DNA of 64,000 nt from Planococcus citri (taxonomy: Eukaryota > Arthropoda > Insecta > Hemiptera > Pseudococcidae), in contig NC_088678.1 in the NCBI RefSeq assembly GCF_950023065.1, positions 58,434,460 through 58,498,459 on the forward strand, in the 5' to 3' direction. The position numbers were made by a program, and so were the translations under genes. Shown piece after piece: positions 49,371 to 60,484 of this stretch. Numbering within the stretch: the stretch's first letter is position 1; each line of letters begins with the position of its first letter. Under the pieces are notes generated by a model. The model was given only the letters and a program-made list of their open reading frames with translations. It had not been told where the DNA came from and searched no databases.

Positions 49371-49840
49371 TAGTGGGTTGAGCCACGGCTTTCTGAATAA
49401 GAGGTCGTGGGTAGTGTTGGCCTGAGAATATTCTCAATGCGCATAATCTGAGAATATTTGCGAATATTCGCAAATATTCTCAAATGCCTGGAGAATATTC
49501 TCTCAAAAAAATAAAAATCATTACTTTTTTCAAAAAATTTGAAGATTTTTCTACAATTTTCCACAATTTAGGTACAAGTTTTACATCTACTTTTCTTCAT
49601 AAATTTCCAATTTTCCTTAATAATTTGAAACCTTTTCAATGGAAATTTGGAAAGTTTCTGATTATCTCTAAACTAAGCAATAATGTTCTAATTTTTTGAA
49701 AAGAATCTGCGGAATATGCGCATATTCTTGCGCATGCGCAAGCAAAAAAAAAATATTCGCGAATTTGCCCAACACTAGTCGTGGGTTCAACCTTCAAATC
49801 CCGCTAGAGACGCAGGCATTAACGTGTAATGTATACATTG
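49371..49840 (+). mobile_element. tRNA-derived SINE, interrupted
   Basis: GGGTTGAGCCACGGCTT (A-box-like region) is followed by AAGAGGTCGTGGGTTCAACC and TTCAAATCCCGC (B-box-like, with a small internal duplication). The two halves are split by the hAT MITE at 49412-49777; removing it and one copy of its 8-bp target duplication restores the tRNA-like head. The 3' border is not clear. Confidence 0.55.
49412..49777. mobile_element. 366-bp hAT-type MITE with 8-bp target duplication
   Basis: Termini TAGTGTTGGCC and inverse TAGTGTTGGGC are the hAT style. The element is flanked by a perfect 8-bp direct repeat, GTCGTGGG, at 49404-49411 and 49778-49785. The interior is full of palindromic GAATATTCGC and TGCGCATGCGCA words. 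There is no transposase, so it depends on a hAT enzyme elsewhere. Confidence 0.85.
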
Positions 49841-50084
49841 TAGTGCATTTAACATCTATTACACGTTAAGCTCCGAGCACCAGAACAGCAGAGGCAGCAG
49901 AAATGCACGCAATCTGTTGCTGGTATCAAAAAACTGTAACTGGTTGAGTGACTATAGGTAGCAGTGATTATGGAACTCAGGGTTGTAAAAACCCGGCTAG
50001 TCAGCTAGTGATGTATGAGCTACTTTGTAGATAGCGTAGAAAGCAATGGGAAACTACATATTAGGAAACTACTATTCGGACTGG

Positions 50085-50374
50085 GCACTCACATAGAGGC
50101 GCTAGTGAGCTGGCCAGAATGTCATTTTTCAGACAGGGCTTTCTTATCAGCGTTTACGAAAGCATTAATTTCAAGTGTTAAAACTGAAAAATTAATTTGA
50201 TGTACCATTATTTTCACGATTATTATTGCATATTATTAATCATGACCGAATCATATTTTCATTTTTAACTCGTAAATCCAACGTTTTGGTAAAATACAAT
50301 TGATACAAAAGGGTTAAGAAAAAAGCCCTGTCTGAACTCTAGAACAATGGGCACACTAGCGCCATCTATGTGAT
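50085..50374. repeat. Inverted repeat with ~60-bp arms
   Basis: GGCGCTAGTG...CAGACAGGGCTTTCTT (50096-50143) is matched in inverse by AAAAAAGCCCTGTCTG...CACTAGCGCC (about 50314-50364), at roughly 80 per cent identity by eye. The spacer is about 170 bp. A pure ACG microsatellite follows at 50526-50544. The palindrome could be a decayed MITE. Confidence 0.5.
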
Positions 50375-51507
50375 AGACCGGTCAACTGGTCCAAATGTGA
50401 AAGACTGAAAGCTCAAAATAATGTCGATTCCCTAGAATAATGGCAGTGGCAATAGGCATTCGACTCACCCTGTTAGGGAACCACAAAACTGTGATTTCCA
50501 ATGTCCTGTAAAGGACAAGGAACCACGACGACGACGACGACGACAAATAAATAATATGACGTTTTGAAAAATGTGAAAGTATGTTTATTTTAAGATTTTA
50601 TAGGTGGTCTATATTAGGCATCCAAAATTTCGAACTGTCGTTTTGACACTCATCACTCAACAATAAAAAAAACATGCTTAAAGTTGACCTTCACCCCTGA
50701 AGTTTTGTACAGTGTTAGTGGAAGGATAGAACTTCATTTTAAGCCTTTGTGCAGGTTTCTACCCCCTATAGTTTTCAAATGGCAATACACCAAAAAAAAT
50801 TGGTCCATATTTGGTGCCTCTGGCTCTACCCTTACACATGAAATGACACAACTTACTGATAACAAAAACTTACCCCTCTCCCCCAAGGCCCCAAAATTAT
50901 AGGTCCAAGAATAAGGAAAGGCGGTAATGAGCCCAAATGGGAGAAAATTTCCTTATAAGTATCAAAATTGAAAAATTAATTAGCTATAGAAAAATTTGCG
51001 TTTGAGTTTAGTATTGTTCCAATACAAACAATGCAAAATGAAAACTTTTCTCATGCTCCGTTGAAATAATGGCTCAAACGCCCATTTTTACCCATGATTA
51101 TTCAATTTCTCAATTTTGACGGGGAGAAAATAAAAAACGTAGAGAATAAAGAATCAAATCTTTAAAAAAAGCTGATTTTCTCGTTAGTAGGTAAATGTGG
51201 GTAGATATAAATAAACACTTTTTATTCAATTTTCAAACATATAGCATCAAGTTTGCAAACTTATTATCTTTCAATCGTCTCTGACTTCGCGTAGGAATAC
51301 TTATGAAAAGTAAGAACCTATTCTTAAATTAAAAATCCGACTTTTCGGGAATACAATAAGCAGGTACTTATTTACTTATATACTCAAGTAGCTATACTTA
51401 CCTTACCCTCAAAAGTCGTAGATAGTTGAGTACATCATTATCGTGAATCGTTAAAAATTGTAGGTATCTACCAAATTCTCAACACGTGTGACATCTGTAT
51501 ACTTATA

Positions 51508-52857
51508 CAGGGTGTTCCAGAATAACCTTTCACTTTTGTTTTATTAGTAGCTCTGAGAGAAAAATGGTTACGGAAATTTTTTTATAACCAAAATGAAGTA
51601 GAAATGTGCCGTTTTTAGACCATATATTTGAGTTTTCATTATAAATTAAGTTTTAAAAATTATTCCACCAAGATGTTTTCCATCATTTTTGACACAATCG
51701 ACCAAACGTTTTTTAAAATTATTGAACACTTTGTTGAGCATTTCTCTTCTAATCAGTCTTGATTCACGAATAATATTATCTAGGAGCTGTTTCAGAGTCC
51801 TAGGATCATCTTGATATACTTTTGACTTGAGGTAACCCCATAAAAAAAAATCACATGCTGAAAAATCAGGGGATCGAGGTGGCCATGAAATTTCTGTGTT
51901 CAGCGAAATTATTCGATGACCAAAATGCTCACGCAATAAAGAAATCGTGTCCGTTGCGGAATGACAGGTAGCGCCATCCTGTTGGAACCAAGTAACTCTA
52001 TACTTGTGTCTGCGTTTCAATTCAGGAATGAGAAACTCGTTTAACATTTTGCGATACCTCTCACCGTTCACCGTTTCATCAAACACATACGGTCCCACTA
52101 TACCGAATTTAGCCACGCCCATCCAAACAGTCAACTTAGCGGAGTGTAGAGGTTTCTCGTGTATTATCATCGGATTCTCTGTCGACCAGTAGCGCATATT
52201 TTGTTTATTCACATCACCGTTTAGATAAAAATGAGCTTCATCAGTAAAGAGTAACGAGTTCAATGGAATCTCACCAGTATCAATTCTTGTAAGCATATCC
52301 TCGGCAAATGATTTTCTTCTCACAAAATCAGTTTTTTGTAACTTTTGAATGATTAAAATCTTATATGGATGGAAACTGAGGTCTTCAGATAAAATTCGTT
52401 GCAGAGAAGTTGGTTTGATTTTTAAATTTAACGCTCGTTTACGTATTGAAGTGGTAGGGGTAGTCTGTACTGAATGCCTTACTCGGTCCGTTGTTTCTGG
52501 CGTTCTTACTGATCTTTTCCGACCTGTAGGCTTATTTTTACAAGCATGAGCGGTTTTCTCGAAGTTTTTTACCCATAATTTCACTGTTGGCCTCGATGGC
52601 ACTTCACTTTTACTGGTAAGTTTAAAATGTTTGCGGAAGGCACGAATTGCACTAATGTAAGAGTCATTATTTTTGAAAAAGGCCTTTACAATAAAAGCGC
52701 GCTGCACAGCCGTCCACTTCTCCATGGTAAAAAATTAATACTGAAACATAATTCGGCATGTGTTGGCTACCTGGAACCGCTTTTACCATTCCCCTAACAC
52801 CATTTGAACGCAGATCAGTGCTCACCAAAATGTGAAAGGTTATTCTGGAACACCCTG
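51508..52857 (-). mobile_element. Complete 1350-bp mariner-like transposon
   Basis: Perfect 26-bp inverted termini (beginning CAGGGTGTTCCAGAATAACC) lie at 51508-51533 and 52832-52857. TA duplications flank them at 51506-51507 and 52858-52859. One intact transposase frame fills most of the interior on the minus strand. Identical termini and an unbroken frame suggest a recent insertion. Confidence 0.93.
51646..52725 (-). CDS. Tc1/mariner transposase, DD41D-like spacing, intact
   Basis: The 359-residue enzyme would excise and insert the element by cut-and-paste at TA sites. The N-terminal ~110 residues look like the paired helix-turn-helix domain (RAFIVKAFFKNNDSYISAIR, RPTVKLWVKNF, then a GRKRSVRTPE linker). 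The catalytic core shows LFTDEAHF (first D), TWFQQDGATCH (second D) and WPPRSPDFSACDFFLWGYLK. From the second D there are 36 residues to the D of SPD and 41 to the D of ACD; the latter fits the DD41D (rosa/Visitor) group as I recall it. The start is a true ATG at 52725, and termini and TA duplications surround the gene. All catalytic residues are present, so it may be active. Confidence 0.92.
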   Translation of the reverse strand: MEKWTAVQRAFIVKAFFKNNDSYISAIRAFRKHFKLTSKSEVPSRPTVKLWVKNFEKTAHACKNKPTGRKRSVRTPETTDRVRHSVQTTPTTSIRKRALNLKIKPTSLQRILSEDLSFHPYKILIIQKLQKTDFVRRKSFAEDMLTRIDTGEIPLNSLLFTDEAHFYLNGDVNKQNMRYWSTENPMIIHEKPLHSAKLTVWMGVAKFGIVGPYVFDETVNGERYRKMLNEFLIPELKRRHKYRVTWFQQDGATCHSATDTISLLREHFGHRIISLNTEISWPPRSPDFSACDFFLWGYLKSKVYQDDPRTLKQLLDNIIRESRLIRREMLNKVFNNFKKRLVDCVKNDGKHLGGIIFKT

Positions 52858-52859
52858 TA

Positions 52860-55800
52860 CCTCACAATTCACACTTTCGAGAAAAGGAAAACGATACGAT
52901 TCCTTTTCGAATATAAAATAAGTAGGTAGGTAGTAGGTACCTACCTGAAAGAAAAGAAATATTTCGTAGCAAACAATAAAGCGAATAGAATACACCTTTA
53001 TTAATAAATTTTGTAGAGTGGAACAATCTTGTTATGGGTATACAGCTACCACATCCTTTAGAAAAATTCTAGATTTCTAGCATCATTTCGCTTTTGAAAT
53101 AGTGAAAAAAATCGCGTCGTTATTACGTAACAAACGAATGGAAAATTGGAAAAGATAGTTTGGCTATTGTCAATTTCTGTAAATTTGTGTTTGATGAAAA
53201 TTCCTTCGCTGTTGATATGCGGTACCTACAATATATATGTCAGCGAGAAAATTCTTCGCAGTAGAAATAGGATAAAATGAGTTTTTTTTTTTTGAACTCG
53301 ACGAAAGTTACAAAAACACGGTACCAACCTACTACGTTAGATGATCTATGCCTTATAAATTAAACGAAAAAAAAAAAAAATCATTTCTGTGTAATAAGAT
53401 GCCATAAAGAAAATCATATTCGTGTTTTCCCATGAAATTTATACAGTCAATTCGAATTGTTGAATGAAAAGTCTTGTTTCAGTTCACAAATAAGTAAGTA
53501 AATAATGTACTATCGACAAAATACCTACAAACATTTTCACTTTTTCGTGTAGGCATCTACATGCTTCGCCTAGTATCTTATAGTAAAGTATAACATTTGT
53601 AACGGCCTAATGCAACGTGTAGGGTAAATCTAAACCTATTGAATCCGTAGAACGCGGTCACAGTTAAAAGGAAAACAATAATTAATCAGAAATGCCTATC
53701 CTCAAATGGTTTAGGATATAACACGATATTATCATTAACATTTGGACTTATAATGAAAATTAACGAGCCGGTTAGTTTTTTCTTCGTAAAGAGGGAACTT
53801 TTAATTCGAGCCTAATGAAATCACTTAAACTGTTTGACTTCATTAAACGTTTGGTCTTTATTTTTCTTAATCAGTGACTTGGAAAAGCGTATAAACGAGT
53901 AAGATGATGGTTTTTAAAAGGATCTCGTGGTTTTTACAAGAAATCCGAGATTAAAACCACGCTCATTATGTACCTTTAGGTACGTTAGGTACCTAGATAA
54001 ACATTCAACGACAAAATAGGAAGCTCATATCACGCGATGTTGAGTGCAGCAAAGCAAAACAATTACTCGAATATGAAAATCGGACGCGTAGGCGTAAAAG
54101 TAGGTTTTGCCTTTTGAGACTTTTTTGTAATGGAATATCTTCATCGAAGATGAATAACTATCGTGCTTGACCAATACTGTAGTTGAGTTTTACAAATCAA
54201 CTTACAAGTTTTATTGAAGAAAAAGTTTGTCAAAGATGTGATAAGTGAATCAAACTGATGATCTAATCATTCTGCGTTTAATTTCGACTGTTTACGTAAA
54301 ATATGTACTAGGTATGTAGACACATACCTACTCACCTATATTGTTAGGTACGCAAATTAAAAATTTCCTCATACACAACGTTTCCGGGTTTTAATTACTT
54401 TACGAACTTCGTCAAGACATCAAGGTTAATTCTGAACTTCTTCGATTCTACCGTTCACCTCAAAAGAAAGCTGCAGTGGATGACGACAATAAGTAAACTA
54501 GGAGATAATTTATTACAAGGACGAACTAGATAGACCAAGAATTGAATTCTCAAATGCTTGTAGATACTTACAAGTAAAACAATTATATTAGATTAAGGGA
54601 TGCAAGAGTAAACACTTGATGATTGATAAGGTCCCAAAATAGGTTTGCATCCGAATTCATTTTTAGACCAAGTTTATTCTATCGCCAAATCGATTGTTAT
54701 ACTATCCCACTCCCACAACCGAATGAACTTTTCAAATTAACAAATCAAATTATCTTTATGGCTGGTTATCGGATTGCATAAGAGTACCGGAGGTCGTGAA
54801 TAGAAAAAAAAGGGTGCCAAACGTTGTAATAATAACAATACCGTATATTTTAACGTCGTCGGTAATTTTTCACGCGAAGTTTACAAATGTGGTCAACATA
54901 ATTGAACGAATATTGATTCGCGGAAATTCGCTATTGCTTGTAAACAATTTCACCAGCAAGTAAATATACCTATACGAGTAAGCTCGGAAAATCTATCGGA
55001 AAACCGAATGGTATAAAAAGTAAACACACGGAGTGAACGTTAAAGGTTTCTGGTTAAGTATACGAAGATTAATTTTCATTATTTTCATCATTCTATATAT
55101 ATCTATAATACACGGTTTAACTAAACAAAATAAAAACATTTAGACGTGTATATTCTGTACTGTACCACAAGTTTTTCCGGTATATAAATAAAAGATACTT
55201 ACATGTACCTACCTTATAGTGAGCGTCGAGTAATTCTTGAATGTTTCTAATCGTTTCAATATATCTTATCTGTGTGAAGATACAACTGTGGAATAAATCA
55301 CCATCAGCATTTTTACTATGAGTAAATCTTCATTTGATGAAGGTTTTCTGTCGCGAATTGGAACACCTTTTCATGTCGATTCGATTTCACGAAGAACACC
55401 GCTCCTTATTCAGGTCGAAATCTAAACGCTTGCGAGATTGTTGAATACGATGAATAGAAAAAACACTTCTTCAAAACACTGAAATAGAAAAGGTTTATGA
55501 AGAATAGTTTACAATTTAAACCAGAAAAAAATTTCCAAAGATCCAAGACAATTGATAACTTTGAATAATTAGAACAAAATATTCAATTTTCAAATTAGTC
55601 GAATATGTAATTAATAGGTAAGTGATGCAACTGATAAAGGATTTGAGCTTCACAATTTCCAAAGTCAAAGAAGCTAGCATGGAAATCCAAAAATAATAAA
55701 TTTTGATAAACCTGAAAGACCATTTCGACCAATCAGGATTCAGAATAGAAACGACAATTTTTATTACAAGAAAAATGAGATAGACAAAAGATGATTTAAA
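52860..55800. other. Non-coding stretch, no gene seen
   Basis: AT-rich DNA with TAGGTACC-type words and no supported exon or repeat structure. Confidence 0.45.
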
Positions 55801-55803
55801 AAT

Positions 55804-56063
55804 GGTAGTAAAGTAATACCGTATTGAAGAAATTATATTTTTTGATTTTGATAATTCAACCAATCAGAACGCAGCGTTTGAGAAATTTGGTTTTCTCACG
55901 TAAGTAAATGATGTGAATACAAGAGTTACATAATTTAACTTGTATTCATTTATTCATTTCATTCAAAAGAAAACCAAATTAAATTTCTCAAACGCTGCGT
56001 TCTGATTGGTTGAATTATCAAAATCAAAAAATATGATTTCTTCAATACGGTATTACTTTACCA
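55804..56063. repeat. 260-bp near-perfect palindrome
   Basis: The left arm from GTAAAGTAATACCGTATTGA (about 55807) runs through CAACCAATCAGAACGCAGCG and is repeated in inverse up to 56063 with few mismatches. A diverged centre of about 40-50 bp (55905-55960) separates the arms. A 115-residue open frame over it on the minus strand is a by-product. It may be a MITE or a local inverted duplication. Confidence 0.8.
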
Positions 56064-57778
56064 CCGACTATAATTTTCATGTACCCATGTCCAATGCCCA
56101 CTTTTTTCGTAATCTACGTGAACTTTTGCAAAAAGTTGAACTTTGAATTATTACGTAGTAGTAGGTACCAACTCATTTAGAAAAAGTGTACAAAAAACAC
56201 CACCGATAAATTTTAGATTATTATCTACATGATTTTTTTCATAGTCTTTATCCATAAATAGAAGGTTTTTCAATACATTATAGCTTTTAATAATGTTTTA
56301 TTTATTGTTTTAATAACTCGTAGCGTAAAAGCTTTGAAATAAATCTCTTTTATATTACTTTCTGTTAGGTATATTGTTATATAGGAACGTTTTATTTAGA
56401 CAAATTATTGTTCACAAACGAAACCTTAACCATTATAACCATTAATTGAACAAAGTAAGGGATTTCTCATTTTTTTGGTTTTCCATTTCTATGTTTCCAG
56501 TTTTCCACATAATGCTATCAGTTTCATTTCCTACAAGTTGAGTATCGGGATTGAAAATTGAGGTGAATTTTACTATTCCAAAGAAATTCAAAGCGTAATT
56601 AATATTTCACATTATTCCAAACGAATTCTACATAAGTGTACTGAAGATTCCAAAAAATAAACTCAACACCAATAAAAATATAGGTACAGCAGAAATTTTA
56701 TTCATCATCTAAGTTTGGATCCATTTGCCTCATATTTTTATATTTTCCTGTTTCAAGTGGTATAAGACATATAAGTACCTAATCAAAATTTTAAAAAAAT
56801 TTTAATAATCCTCAATTCGCGATGCGTTAATCGCAAGACGACAATTTAAAAATTAGCTTAAGAGAAAAAAAGTTCATTTTATGTAAAAAATAATTAATTT
56901 GAAAAACTTAATTGTCATTTCGAAGAAACTTTTTAAGAGAAAGATAATTTGTGACAAGCAAATGGTAATCATTTGGGAATAGGTAACTTCACTCTTGTAA
57001 AATATCCATAAAAATTGGAGATGATTTTCAACGAGAGAGTGATTTGGTTTATGACTGCGCTTATTAGTTATTTTATTCTTATTTGTTGGAATTTCAATGT
57101 CGCAGGAGTGATTCCATCATTAGCCTATAGGTACATACAATATAATCTCACGATTAATTCCTTAACTTGCGAGTTGAAGAATTCATACAAAATCTCGCAG
57201 TTAGCTCGAAGTAAATGGAGCAGATTACGACGATTTCGTACTTCGATAATTTCTTTCGAACAGAAATGTTTTAGAAAGTTAAATGTACGGACCACATGTT
57301 GGATAATGTTTCTGGTCCATTTTGCATGAAGAATTGCGATACAAAGGATTTCATTCGGCGTAAACTACCTACGTACGTATTACGTAAGTTGTATGTGGGA
57401 TGCGATGTTCAGCGAGAAAATGTCAATTGATTTGTACAAATTGGAAAGGTCTTGATAACGTCATTTATTTGAAATAATTTCAATGGGTAGTAGTTCTTCT
57501 GTGCTTATACACTTTCAAATTACATTGATTTTTCTTCGTCTTTTTCAATTTTACAGTCACGCACGCTGAATTAACTCTAAACAGGTGGTTCGGTTCAGCT
57601 GATCAGATTTATCATTTAGGGCGCGGCGATGATTCTTTTATTCTTTACAAAACTTTCTCACTGAACTCGACTCATTCATTTTTTGGAGTTCTGAAGAAGT
57701 TTACTAATTACTATCACATTCACAATTCAAAAACATCTTCCGGGATAATTGAAATCCTGTAATTTAATTTTTCCTACT
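56064..57778. other. Non-coding stretch; one weak small open frame
   Basis: AT-rich. An ATG at 57021 opens a 102-codon frame ending at 57329 that starts with a hydrophobic segment (FMTALISYFILICWNF), but there is no homology I recognise and no clear gene context. I do not call it a gene. Confidence 0.4.
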
Positions 57779-58815
57779 GTGTTCTGAAGATCACGAAACC
57801 AAAAACGTGCTTATTTGGATATCAAAAGTCATGAAAATAAGGTTGTTTTGTTTTACATTATTTTTGACCAATCAAAAACTAAGATTCGTTATACTCATTT
57901 GTAATTGGCTAAAAGTTATTCAAAGCAAAAGAACGTTAATTTCATTACATTTCCGATTAGGATAGCAATTGTTTTTATTCATTATTTATTATTATACTGA
58001 GTTTTGATGTCTGAAGGAGCTGGACAGTGGACAAGTTTTCATCCAATGTTCTTTTCTCACCTAGTTTGATTTTGACCAATGCTGACTTGGGGGGGGGCAG
58101 GAATTTGAAACCATGTGTTCTGAAGGTCACAAAACCAAAAACGTGCTTATTTGGATATTAAAAGTCATGAAAATAAGGTTGTTTTGTTTTCCATTATTTT
58201 TGACCAATCAAAACTAAGATTCGTTATACTCATTTGTAATTGGCTAAAAATTATTCAAAGCAAAAGAACGTTAATTTCATTACATTTCCGATTAGGATAG
58301 CATTGTTTTTATTCATTTATATTATTATTATTTTGAATTTTGAAATCTGAAGGAGCTGGGCAAGTTTTCATACAATTTTCTTTTCTCGCCAGTCGCCAAC
58401 GCCAATTTTGATTTTGACCAATAGTCCAATACTGATGTTTTGGGAGGGGGGGGGGACAAGAAGTTGAAACAATTTAAAAACAGCTTTCCCTACTGTGTTC
58501 TGAAGATCACAAAACCAAAAACGTGCTTATTTAGATATCAAAAGTCATGAAAATAAGATTGTTTTATTTTACATTATTTTGACCAATCAAAACAAAGATT
58601 CGTTATACTCATTTGTAATTGGCTAAAAATTATTCAAAGCAAAAGAACGTTAATATCATAACATTTCCGATTAAGATAGCATTGCTTTTATTCAAAGCCT
58701 GAATGGAGCTGGACAAGACTTTCATCCAATTTTCTTTTCTCGCCAGTCGCCAACGCCAATTTTGATTTTGACCAATACTGATGTTGGGGGGGGGGGGGGG
58801 CAGGAAGTTGAAATT
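57779..58815. repeat. Three tandem ~350-bp units with poly-G runs
   Basis: Units start with TGTGTTCTGAAGATCAC at 57779, 58114 and 58494 (spacings 335 and 380 bp). They share ACGTGCTTATTTGGATATCA, TTTGACCAATCAAAA and AAAGCAAAAGAACGTTAAT. Each ends in a guanine run that grows along the array (near 58089, 58445 and 58786). The third unit has an internal deletion. Confidence 0.85.
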
Positions 58816-59028
58816 GAAAAAAGCTACGTTACTAAAAAAAAAAACTGAGAAATAGGCTATAGAATTCGGAGGTGTTGAGTTTGCGGCGTTCGAGTAAAAT
58901 GACTGGCAAATCAATAAAACGAATCAACTGCAAGCAACCCAAAAAAAAACAGACATGCTGGAGAATTAAATAAACGAATAACTCGATCAATAAAATTTTC
59001 AGTCATTTTCAGACGAATCAACAACTCT

Positions 59029-59552
59029 GGGTAGCTATTCCCGAAATTTCGGTATGCGTGATAAGCGAGTTATAAGAGTTTCAAAACGGTTAACAAACGC
59101 AGTTACCACAATTACGGATCGGTAACATGTCGGTAACTTACTTACGTTAACTCCAAAGTTAAGCTAAAAAACAGACAAAAAACTAATGGTTGCAGTCTTG
59201 GAGATGTAGGTAAATGAAGTTTCTTTATTGCTTCATTTTGTTTTAATTGCGAGTTTTCAACTATTTTGATTAAAATGTAATTTTGCTATGGCACCTAAAG
59301 TATTAGCAAATGATGAAAATACAAAATACGGATTAAAAATGTTAGTTCAATTTAAAAATATGAAAATAGTTTATGACAGTGCGAGTAGTGTCCATTCCAT
59401 TATTCCGAAAACTTGTGGCTACTCATCAGTTAATGTCCAACGTTACGCGTGATAGTACGGTGATAGTAAAAAAAAATTCCGCACGTTATTTGCGGAACTT
59501 AACCATCATAACTGGCTTATCACGCTTACCGAAATTTGAGGAATAGCTACCC
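59029..59552. mobile_element. 524-bp TIR element
   Basis: The left end GGGTAGCTATTCC continues as CGAAATTTCGGTATGCGTGATAAG; the inverse lies at 59508-59552. Inverted termini are about 45 bp with a few mismatches. The interior has several GTTAAC/GGTAAC palindromes and no coding potential. I could not define a target duplication. Confidence 0.65.
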
Positions 59553-60252
59553 TGGTATGGAAATTTTTTTACTGGGTGTAACTTCTGGTATACTTTTTTG
59601 AACACCCGGCACAATTCCGGGTACACGATATCGTCTGTTTGGCGCAATTGTAGGGTTCCCCCTTAAAAGGTTATAAGTAATACGCAGTTCTTATCAAAAC
59701 AAAACTTGTTATTTATTGTTTATAACGATATTTCATGTAGCGGTGAAAAATATTATATTCTTTTAAAAATCAATTCATATTTTTCGGAAAACATTCAAAA
59801 AATACGCGATGTTTTGTGGTTGTATCAAATAAAAACTCTCGAATATCTTTTTAAAAAAGTTTCTTTTGTTGAGTCTCGTTTCTTCTATAACGCCTGATAG
59901 AGCTAAAATACGTTACTTTGGGAGAAAAAAATCTCATAATATGAGATACTTACACAGTATATATACTTCTACCTACTTATACGTAGTGTTGGAGTGTAAA
60001 TAATTTAATAACATGGCGTGATGTTAAATTTAAAGACGAGAGAGAAAAACAACTCTAATATAACTTTGTGTGAAATCTTGATATCTTCAATTTTGATGAG
60101 ATATCGCTGAAATCCTCAATGTATTTCGCAACGCTAGATAGTTTTTTAGTCGTTTTCACAGATTACGTGCGATGATACAAAAGTCAGTCGAAGTTTTGTA
60201 CTTTGCTCTGTTTTGAATATATATATCCCTTAAGCGATGACTTATTTTTATG

Positions 60253-60475
60253 CTGACATCGCTGAGGAAACCTCCGGGTCAAACCCGGAGGTTTCCTCAG
60301 TGATGTCAGCACGTAAACTTAATGTACTGACATCACTGAGGAAACCTCCGGGTTAGGTTAAGTTAACAAGTAAAATTAAAATACTGACATCACTGAGGAA
60401 ACCTCCGGGTGCTGACATGGACCCGGAGGTTTCCTCAGTGAAGTCAGTACCCGGAGGTTTCCTCAGTGATGTCAG
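60253..60475. repeat. Six copies of a 27-bp motif in both orientations
   Basis: The motif CTGACATCACTGAGGAAACC + TCCGGGT occurs forward at 60253-60279, 60327-60353 and 60384-60410, and inverse at 60283-60309, 60421-60447 and 60449-60475. At most one base differs per copy. A short ATATCCCT / AGGGATAT pair brackets the whole cluster (60227, 60483). The G+C-rich motif stands out in AT-rich DNA and can fold into three large hairpins. Confidence 0.92.
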
Positions 60476-60484
60476 TTCTCGAGG

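Larger units (their letters stand above)
46878..50820. mobile_element. Composite nest of TIR elements (outer element)
   Basis: The ends GGCACCAACTATGGACCA (46878 on) and TGGTCCATATTTGGTGCC (near 50801-50818) are imperfect inverse copies. About 120 bp inside (47461-47580) is repeated in direct orientation at 50543-50665, at roughly 80 per cent identity by eye. Between these copies lie the nested elements listed separately. It is either one element of about 3.9 kb or two fragments of the same family. No transposase frame remains. Confidence 0.5.

Noticed and set aside
55516..55863. 115-residue hydrophobic open frame, minus strand
   Set aside because: It overlaps one arm of the palindrome and has no recognisable domain; hydrophobicity follows from AT-rich composition.
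57021..57329. 102-codon frame with an N-terminal hydrophobic segment
   Set aside because: There is no homology I recognise, no cysteine pattern, no flanking gene signals; length is within chance for this DNA.
60253..60475. CRISPR-like array
   Set aside because: The repeats alternate in orientation, spacers are irregular (0 to 73 bp), and the genome is eukaryotic.
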